Of a DNA stretch of 62,000 nt, positions 45,901 to 53,807 are shown one piece after another. A program made the position numbers and the translations under genes. Location: contig JAQGDQ010000502.1 of the NCBI GenBank assembly GCA_030141605.1, positions 1 through 62,000 of the forward strand, given 5' to 3'. The notes under the pieces are model-generated. The model worked only from the letters and a program-made list of their open reading frames with translations. It was not told the origin of the DNA and ran no database searches. Numbering within the stretch: the first letter of the stretch is position 1; every line of letters starts with the position of its first letter. This DNA comes from Tubiluchus corallicola (lineage: Eukaryota > Priapulida > Priapulimorpha > Priapulimorphida > Tubiluchidae).

Positions 45901-48900
45901 CGCTATCACAAACTCGTGGCATCAGCTGTTGGCTCACTATCAGTGGCTGTTGCAATGGTCCTGAACTAGTCTATAAAGTCAAACCTGGCAGCCTTGACCT
46001 AGTTCTGCTGCCAGCCAAATAAATAAACATATTTGTACCAATTGCTTAAGCAAAATTTTTTATGAAACATTCCTCTAAAGCCAGTAAACCTGTCTGCACT
46101 TGAAAGTTTTTTAAATAACATGAGAAAGCTTGCATCGCTGAAAGAATTTTGAGAAAGTTTGCAACAACGATGGAACTTTGAGAAAGTTTGCATCCCTGAA
46201 GGAACTTTAAGAGAGTTTGCATCACTGGAAGAGTTTTGAAAAGATGGACCAAGACCATCCAAAGACTGTTACTTGTTCTCTCACAATCTCACTGATAAAA
46301 CAAACATGTGAGACTTAAGAAACCTTCTCTTCTAATGCCTAGCTCCTCGGTTTAAAATAAGCAGTCCATCATGTACAGTTTCGTAAACACTGTTTTGTAT
46401 ACATAGCCATTTTCTATGACTGTATTCACACCAACCAAATAATGGCATTCGGCAATCTAAACTGTTTAAATCAACAAAATTAGATGATCTCTAACGTGAT
46501 ACACTGAATCAAAAACAAGACAAGTCTCCTCTAAAAGCTTCCTTCCTCTCAATGCAACAAATTTTTTAAGAAGTTTGGATCTATGCTGCAGACCTTTACA
46601 TTACCTGTGTACAACGTACCATAGATCAAAAAACAAATAACTAAATAAATGATAGGTTACCTGCTGGTGTGTACGTGTCGTCATCTTCTTGTGGTTTACA
46701 AGCCCTAGAAAAAACACAAGAAATCATAATTACGCATCATCATTATCATATTCACCGCTTTTGTAAAAGACCTACTGCCATTGAAACAAATGCAGAATTA
46801 GAAAACTGACAAGTCAAAAATAATACTGTTTTGCTATAACACGTACCCAACTTACTTATCTTGAACATCTACCAGCATCAAATCTGTGCAGTTTCTTAGC
46901 ATAGAAATATGCTAATTTTTTTACCTACAAAAGGGTGTGAGCACTTAAACTTAGCCAGGGGCTACACACAGCATACCTGACTGACACCATTCTTCTAGCT
47001 TCAGTACTGGCATTCTAGCATTGTGCACACTTAAAATTTAAAGTTTGGTTTGTGACAACCAAGGCTAAACATATTATTAAGACACATAAGTTAAGGTGAC
47101 ATACTAGCTACTGGCAATGACCATGTAATTAGTATTTATATGTAGTTTAACTGCTAGTTTCACTGTAACTCTATTAGGCACTTGTAATAGAGGCAAGGTA
47201 CACTCAATGGATTATTCTGCATTTGCAAAAATATTTTGAGATAATTAATTCAACAGGAAATTCTTGATTCACAAACAAACAAACTTGATACACATGATAC
47301 AATTATTCGTATAAAAAATCAACAACTTTCTTAGGCACGTAGGCAGAACTGAATGCCCATTAAGGTTTAATAACAAACTCGTTCTCAGGCATACTCAAGA
47401 TGATAATGATAAGCAAGAAGCACATCAGATTAAAATAACAAGGACAAGAATTTTGTTAAAAAAACGTCCCAAACCTGTAGCTCTATAATAATTACAGTCA
47501 GTGCATTGCCAAATATATCTTGTGACAATGGGTGCAAGCATGTCAGGCGCATACCTGTGAGATAACACTGATTTAAACAAACTGGGAAAACGTATTTATG
47601 AGAGAAGATCTCAGTACAACAATAATAAGCCTTTTCACAGTTCCAGCGATTGATGATGATCATGAAAATGTCAAAGGTTAAGTGTACCAGGCAACGCACT
47701 TATGTAGACTTGCTTACCCCTAGCAGCCCGAGCCATTGTAATACTAACAATTTTAACAGCTAGCTAAGACTTTACCTAGTTCATTGTTTCTTGTTCTCAA
47801 ACAAGATCCTGCTATTAAATCACTCTACGCACACACTAATGCATAATTAAGTAAAGTCTACGTGAAACAACTAAACTTACTGAACTGGTGCAACAGACTG
47901 GTTTGCTTTACACACACCTCACGTGACGGTTGCGGTAAAGACGTGTTGTTGTGGCATACTTAACCTTTGACCAACAGCAACTGCATGTGTGCACAACGAA
48001 ACTGTGAAAAGGCTTATTAAAGGGAAAGGAAAGAAAATTCTAAAGTATATCACAAGAAACTTTCCATACAAAGTTATATTAGTTTAGCATTAAGCATACA
48101 TGTTTGAAAAACTAATGTAATTGGAAAAGAAATTCTTAGCAACTTAAAAATGTTTGAGCTGTACTGCTAAAACGCTGCTAACTCACCTTCCCAATGTGCA
48201 TCAATGACTGACCAAAAACATATTACTAATTTTATTAACAAAATGAAATAATTTATGCTTTCACTTAACGAAGTGTCTGCTGCAAATGCTCTGATTCTTT
48301 TTTCAAATTTTAGGCAATGTTATCTAAACTTGTGTCAAATGACCTTACATTAAAATGGCTGCGCCTAACAGTCATCGTGAGAGTTTAAATTTGCAAGTTT
48401 TTTACAACTTTACTACCAATACAAGCCCTGTGTGCAATAAGACAGCATGTAGGTGACACAACATTGCACAACGAATTTTTTTTAGCTTTATGCAAGTAAA
48501 AGGTTTTTTGTCCTTTAATCTACCCAGCAGACATATCAATTCCTCTTCGACAGGAATGTTCCCTGATCGTAATTCAATCACACGCTTTACTTTACCCTAA
48601 GATAAAATTTTTCGAGTTGATAACAAGTTTTTCAATGAAGCTACAGATTCATGCGTTTAGAAACTCTAAAGTCCCCATTATGAATAGAACTGATGCCAAC
48701 AGAAAGATTCCCACTAAAACGGAAATTCAGAATACCACGTGGACCACGGTATTCTCTCACTATGTAGTTTTTCAACAAACTGCAACCCTGATAAAGCACC
48801 ACTCGCGGGCTATAAGAGACTTTCTCAATGCAAGATGCTTGACTTGCCTCTGGATTGGTCTCTGAGCTTCTTGAGGTCCCTGATGAAGGTAGCAAGAACT

Positions 48901-51900
48901 ACTGTTTATGCAGTAGTTCTTTTCTGATTTTTGTCTAATTTGACTAAAAGATTTACAAAGGTTTTAGTTCACCTGTATCAAGTTTCAAATATTTTGCTGT
49001 GCTTGTTAAAAAATATAAAAAACGCCAATTGTACAGTGACTTACGAGACACTCAGGGTAATATCAATGTCAAGAAGATTTCTGAATTATACAAGTTAAAA
49101 AATAACTTATTAATTAAATTATGAAGCCCGATATCTTAATAATAAATGTTCCAAACAGAAAGCTCCAGCTTCTTACAATTTAGCATAAATAGTTGACACA
49201 AGAAACTAAATTAAAAACGCAACAAAGTAGAATTACAGGCAAACATACAGCCCAATCCTTCAAAAGTTATTTTGAGATAGAGAAATTCAAATAATATATC
49301 ATTTACTCATTTTGCTTAGCAACAGTTTACAACTAACTAGAAACCTGTCTGTTTAAACGATAAGTTGTAAAACTATGACCTGATCAGAGTGAATGGTACA
49401 TGTAAAAAATGTGCAGTTTAATTTTGAAAATATTTTAGCGGCCTCATAAGCTTGTTAACATACTACCCATCATAAAGTAATAACAGCCAGTAATTACTCA
49501 TGTAGTAGTAAGAGTGACTGTTTGAAAGTTCAATCAGCTCATGCGCAGTTAGAATTCGCGGAATGACGAAGTATGGCATTTGCAAGGAAGTTTTGAAGTT
49601 CAGATGTTGTAAAATTTATAACTTACAAGAACTTTTCAGAAACTTTTACTGTAGTCAGATTTTTATTGCATTTGCCAAGAATTGCCGGGTAGTTAAATGT
49701 TTGCACGTTTGTTTGCTTGTCTGCTATCCCACGAATTGTTACGTTATTTATGGATTTCACCAGAAGCTTTTACTAATAAGTACCGTATTTTCCCGTGTAT
49801 AAGAGACCCTTGTGTATAAGAGACCCCTTCAATTTTTAGGCAAAAATTCTGGAAAAAAGTTTTTTGGTAATGAATAACTTTATTCATCATAGAAATCATT
49901 AAATTCCTCATCACTCTCATCAAAAATATCAACTGGAGTCAGACCTTCAGCAATTCCAGCCAGTTCATCATCAGAGGAGTCACTCTGCTCAAAAATGGCA
50001 TTGTCCTCTGTGCCGTCCATGGCATTGGAGATGCCACACTTCTTGAAAGATTTAATAATGACCTCTGGCTTTACACCATTCCATGCCTTGAGGCACTTGT
50101 AGAGCACTTATTTCTTTAATATCATTAGTGTCACAATTTATGCATCTTATTGAAAAGTCTTACTCCCATGTATAAGAGACCCCCTGTTTTTAAAGTGAAA
50201 ATTCTGAGCAAAAAAGGGTCTCTTATACACGAGAAAATACGGTATTCTGATTTACTACGCAACAAATTGCCAGGACTATGACTAAAAATAAAACCACTTC
50301 ACTCAGCATCCGGCTTTAATTTTGATCAGTGCCAAGTAGGTCAACAACAAACCACGCTTTCACTTACTCCATTTCAACTTTTTTCGCTTCCTCTTCCGTC
50401 AGATCCTCCTCTGCGCTGTAATCCAGTATAGCCTTGACTCCAAATTGCCTCATTCTGGAAGAAGCGACATATATGGCAAGGTACCGTCATAAAATTAATA
50501 ACAACCTCTATGATAAACATCTGTAATTATTAGGCCCAAGGAAAGGGGGTACAGCCAGTACATTGCCCCGGTGTCCATAAATATTAATTTTGTAGGTTGG
50601 TATGACCAGTATTCGTGTCGATCAGATGCCCTACCTACAGATGCGTAATCTTCAACTGTTAGCCTCTGCAGAGTGCTCATTCAGCAAACTAAAACAGGTT
50701 AAAAACTTCTATAGACCCACAATGACACAGGGACGGGTAGCAGACCTGGCAAGATTGAGTATTGAAGCTGAACTTTCAATAAAAGTCAATTTTGATGAAG
50801 TTACTCGTTGTTTTGCAGGTGAAAAGGCCAAAAAATCTCCTTTATTGAGCAGAAAATGAACCGGGACGTATCATCGTTCACCGTGAACAAACGTACTTCA
50901 GATATTAAGAAATAAAGATTATTAAACGTAAATTATTGCATATTATTGTATTTTATAGTCTGTAGGCCCTGGTGCAGGTCAGGAAGGGGGCCCAAATTTG
51001 TCTTCCTCTGGCACATAAAAATTCTCTCGGTAGCCCTGCTAATTATTATAAATATGGCACAAAGAGCCTGTACTTGCAGACAGAAGTTTACAAAACCATC
51101 CAAATTTTATGCAATATGTGAAAAAGTTAAAAGTAGTTATACTAGGAAAAATTATACCCCATCTTAATTTTTAACTGCATAAAATATAAGACAACCAGAA
51201 GGGAGTTAATATTTTCCTGTTAAATTACGTTACAATCTTTAACGTTTATATTAGTTAGCAATGCATGTAAATAGATTCATTACAAAATTTAAAGAACCAC
51301 TGAGCAACGAGTCCTTTCATGGCAATTCAGCACTCTACACAGCAATTCATTGAACAAGATGTTTCTTGAAACCGTAATTTAACCAGAACTTTAAAACACA
51401 CAACTAACAATAACAACAACGAGTCCCTTGGCATTCTCAAAACACTGCAAATATGCCGTTATTTTTCCCTGATGTCCAACCATGGTAACTTGCTTACTTA
51501 ATGAATAATTAACTTTAAAATGTCTACTGATTTAATTTCCTAATGTCTATCACTAAGCCCTTGCTCAAACATCAAACAATGGACGACCATTAAGCATTTT
51601 CAATTAAATTCTGGTAATGGAATTAAAATTATATTAAAAGAGAGACCAATCTTTCTGGAAAGTCAGGCTTATCTCAATATTATGATTTAGTAATAAGTGG
51701 CGTGGTAAGCATTTTGTGCAATTAGTAAATGACTTTACAGATGCATGCCCCGAAAACTTTCAATCCCCATCAATAGTGTCCTTTATCAACAGAAGAAAAT
51801 GCAACGCACTGTCAGTTTCCTTGAAAAGTATAATAAGTTTTTATAAAAAATTATACAGCTAATTCTGTGATATTTTTGCACGGATTTTAGGTAAGCTGCA

Positions 51901-53807
51901 GAAGTTTGAATTAGTTCAAGCAACACTCATTTATGGAAAGCTACATTACATCATAATTTTCAAATGAATTGTGGCTATCATCACACCAGAAATTTTTTCA
52001 ATACGACATGGCACAAATTAACTTTATTCTTTATAAGGTAGACAATTTTGTACAAATTTCTTTATGGTGATTATGGTGATGTGATATGGAGCCCAAATCG
52101 TCAAGACATGATTTGGAAAATTGAAAGTATACCACGTCGAGCTACTAGACTCGTACCTGCTGTTTTTCATTTACCATATGCTGCAAAACTTAAAGAGTCT
52201 GGGCCATACAACTCTGAAGTACAGATGCAAAAGACAAAATTTAAACCAAACATTTCGTATCCTTAAAGGTAGAGGAACCATCAACAGCGAAGCATTTTTC
52301 CATCAACAGACATACCATGGTCGCATAGGTCACTCCTACAAAATCAAGAAGAGAAGAGTTCCCCAAAGGTGGAGTCCTGGAGGTCCACATTTGCAAGGCG
52401 AGTAATTAATGAGTGGAACACGCTGCCTGACCATGTAGTTCAAGCCTCCAATCCTACCCAGTTTAAGTCTCGTCTCGATAGATATTGGAAAAACAACGCT
52501 GAAAAATATATACACCCCAAGTTGCCACAATGGCAACAAGAAACCTGTGCTACGCTTCATGATCGCAGTATTAGATTCATTTTTTATATTGATAAAGTAA
52601 ACAAGGAAGAGTGGAGAGGTCCATAAGCTATTTATGCTTAACCTCTATCCTTCGACGGTAACGGTAACAATAACGGTTATATTTTTCTAAGTTTAAGTGA
52701 TAACATTAAAATAAACCCAACATGCTAGTGACTTGTCTCTTCCTTTAACTTTAGATGATCAAAAATTAACTTTTATGGCAATGCTTGCATGCGCGATGCC
52801 GCATAACATACCGTTTGATTGTAGGTCGAATGTCATTTTGATTCTCTCCGGCCACGAAATGACCGAAAACAGTACATTTCATTAATGCAGAAAACAGATT
52901 CTTCCCAAGAACTCTCCGTGCAAACTTGGTAATCTAAAACAATTCAATAAACAAAAATGCTGTTACTTTCACTGTGCAGTGCATGTATAAACGAACACGC
53001 ATTCCCAATTAAATGTAACTAAACTGTTCAAAGTGTCGGGTTACACTTGCTGAATTCCAGATCACAAACTATGAAGAACAGATCGCAGAAAATGGTGCCA
53101 TACACTTCAAACTTTCCCCGTCCTTAAAAAGATGTGTGTCCTAATTTACAGAATACAAACCCTTCAACTAATGTTACTGTGCTCTCTTAAAACTATACAA
53201 AAAATAAATTAACTTGCAAGTTTTTAATTTTAGATAGACGTTTAAAACTAACCAATAATCCATTACCGTAACGGCTACTAAATAACCAACTAAAAGTTTT
53301 GCTATAAATTAATAATACTAGCCCAATAGTCTCATCGCTGAAACACATGCAGACTCTATACTCCGCTCAGATTTAGCGGAGTCCTTGATACAGTTACATG
53401 TTGGCACTAAGCCAACACCGCAACATGCGTTCCATTAAATTCAATCTATGACAGTTTTACACAGCAACAAACTTAGTCACTAGCACTGTAAATAAAATTA
53501 CCTCTATATTTTTGTCCACAACGTAGTCGTATGAGCACATTTTGAACACAAACAAACCGCGTAACAATTCAAGGTTAGTCTTGCTCTTGTAGGCGTCGCG
53601 ATGACAGTTAAAGGATAAGTCCAATCGAGACTTCTGTTTGTCCAACGATTTGTTCACGTCATATTCACCAGAAGCGTTGCAAGCTGCACTTGTACTGATC
53701 AGCCGAAGCAAATTCACGTTATAATTGCTACAACTACAGCGTCCGAGACCAAAATCGTAACTAAACTTGCAGTTTTTGTAAAGCGAAGCTCTAACACGAA
53801 ACGCCAT
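33967..53807 (-). CDS. PRODH: Proline dehydrogenase (PRODH), mitochondrial, 15 exons
   Basis: Flavoenzyme oxidising L-proline to pyrroline-5-carboxylate in mitochondria. Exons in order: 53502-53807, 52812-52933, 50368-50454, 46661-46704, 45242-45265, 43332-43472, 41671-41839, 40914-41009, 39357-39438, 38430-38522, 37563-37709, 36840-36935, 35894-36078, 35278-35366, 33967-34223. They total 1938 bp and 645 aa, all in phase. The Arg/Ser/Cys-rich N-terminus suits a presequence. Motifs: [55 protein letters not shown] (D400), [13 protein letters not shown] 457-469, [28 protein letters not shown] with Y570, and YLSRRAQEN with R585/R586. Y570 fits a proline-specific enzyme. The last exon adds about 25 residues beyond the usual vertebrate end. 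Start ATG at 53807; an upstream in-frame GTG is ignored. Confidence 0.95.
34473..34954 (-). mobile_element. pogo/Tigger-like element, family 1 copy (reverse)
   Basis: The right end reads inward CAGTAAGTCCTCGCTTAACG, flanked by TA at 34955-34956. The left end is a worn inverse (TCCTCACTTAATGACACTAA). Same family as 14263-14975. Open frames inside are non-coding relics. In the last intron of PRODH. Confidence 0.65.
36337..36504 (+). pseudogene. Small open frame of unknown origin in PRODH intron 12
   Basis: ATG-to-stop frame of 55 codons with a Lys/Arg-rich start ([10 protein letters not shown]) and a [20 protein letters not shown] core, sense strand opposite to PRODH. The composition looks protein-like and suggests a transposon protein fragment. 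I do not recognise the family. Confidence 0.25.
38020..38350. repeat. Degenerate inverted-repeat-like region (TTCGA-rich)
   Basis: GTTCGAGTTCGATTCAAATA, TTCACATTCAATTCGAACCT and, farther on, TTTGAGTTCGAAAACC and GATTCAAAACCTTG are scattered inverted versions of one motif. This suggests a worn MITE in PRODH intron 10, but no boundaries can be set. Confidence 0.3.
39837..40123. mobile_element. pogo/Tigger-like MITE, family 3
   Basis: The left end CAGTATACCTCGGGTATAAG and, read inward from the right, CAGTCAACCTCGGATATAAG are followed by GGGACA-type repeats. TA follows the right end. About 287 bp, no coding frame, PRODH intron 8. Confidence 0.7.
42200..42440 (+). other. Unassigned open frame in PRODH intron 6
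   Basis: A short frame ([20 protein letters not shown] then [20 protein letters not shown]) has a protein-like composition and may be a retroelement fragment. No recognised motif; direction opposite to PRODH. Confidence 0.2.
43030..43300. repeat. (CAGT)n tracts, two clusters
   Basis: Runs of CAGT with CAAT and CGGT variants at about 43031-43134 and again at 43247-43297, separated by about 110 bp of unique sequence. In PRODH intron 6, just upstream (in plus coordinates) of exon 6. Confidence 0.85.
43881..44277. mobile_element. hAT-like MITE with GGTTAA-rich ends
   Basis: The left end CAGAGCTGGGACTGGTTAAG and, read inward from the right, CCAGGCTGGGACCGGTTAAT form an imperfect inverted repeat. 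Each is followed by further AACCGGTTAA palindromes (e.g. TTAACCGGTTTAA). No 8-bp duplication could be confirmed, so the hAT assignment is tentative. PRODH intron 5. Confidence 0.6.
46120..46245. repeat. About 31-bp tandem repeat, 4 imperfect units
   Basis: Four units of the form GAAAGTTTGCATCCCTGAAG followed by GAACTTTGA, diverged from one another. In PRODH intron 4. Overlapping open frames are repeat translations. Confidence 0.7.
47636..48014 (+). mobile_element. TA-flanked MITE family C, copy 3 (intact ends)
   Basis: Both ends are preserved: TA then AGCCTTTTCACAGTTCC on the left, and GAAACTGTGAAAAGGCT then TA on the right. Its right TA is directly followed by the TTAA that starts the next MITE. 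Confidence 0.75.
48021..48514 (+). mobile_element. TTAA-MITE family A copy, abutting family C
   Basis: Flanked by TTAA at 48017-48020 and 48515-48518. Left end AGGGAAAGGAAAG; right end, read inward, AGGACAAAAAACC. Has one unit of the segment amplified at 11272-11453 (reverse orientation near 48185-48215). PRODH intron 3. Confidence 0.7.
48600..48930 (+). mobile_element. Possible Penelope-like element 3' relic
   Basis: Ends with GAGGTCCCTGATGAAGGTAG and a complementary CTAC four-base arm, then a 10-bp hairpin (AGAACTACTG...CAGTAGTTCT at 48894-48919). CCTGATGAAGGTAGCAA...CTAC is a motif commonly seen at ends of Penelope-like elements, where it forms a hammerhead-like fold. The GAAA expected after stem II is missing. 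Upstream open frames are unassigned. Tentative. Confidence 0.35.
49783..50242 (-). mobile_element. pogo/Tigger-like element, family 2 copy with transposase tail
   Basis: 460 bp between TA duplications (49781-49782, 50243-50244). The ends CCGTATTTTCCCGTGTATAA and its inverse are well preserved, and RAGACCC motifs follow. Between them is only the 3' end of a transposase gene, so this is an internal-deletion derivative. PRODH intron 3, less than 130 bp from exon 3. Confidence 0.85.
49880..50107 (-). pseudogene. pogo-type transposase C-terminal fragment
   Basis: The 75-residue frame contains [20 protein letters not shown] and ends in a long acidic tail ([13 protein letters not shown]). This block is the familiar C-terminus of pogo/Tigger/Jerky-like DDE transposases. 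The catalytic core and DNA-binding domain are deleted. The fragment ends with a stop codon, so the reading end is authentic. Confidence 0.75.
50600..51045 (+). pseudogene. hAT transposase C-terminal dimerisation domain relic
   Basis: Frame 50602-50856 reads [20 protein letters not shown] and then [20 protein letters not shown]. This matches the C-terminal hATC dimerisation block (SVSCERSFSKL...RSTM...RL..LA.LSIE) of hAT transposases related to ZMYM/TTF-finger proteins. The rest of the gene is missing. A GGGGGCCCAAATTTG block about 130 bp downstream (50986) resembles the outer end of such elements. In PRODH intron 2, opposite strand to the host gene. Confidence 0.75.
51790..52760 (-). repeat. 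Repeat family B copy interrupted by a LINE fragment
   Basis: The left part (51790-52060) and right part (52680-52755: AAGTTTAAGTGATAAC, ACCCAACATGCTAGTGACTTG) correspond to consecutive parts of the copy at 56640-57050. They are separated by the LINE relic at 52060-52678. Nested insertion inferred. Confidence 0.55.
52060..52678 (+). pseudogene. CR1/L2-like LINE 3' fragment (RT C-terminus)
   Basis: Reads [20 protein letters not shown] then [17 protein letters not shown]. It shifts frame to [20 protein letters not shown] and [11 protein letters not shown], then shifts again to [20 protein letters not shown] and [11 protein letters not shown]. This is the thumb and tail of a widespread CR1/L2-type LINE, with at least two frameshifts. 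It ends with a short CGGTAACGGTAACAATAACG tail, typical of LINE 3' microsatellites. 5' truncated. Confidence 0.8.
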
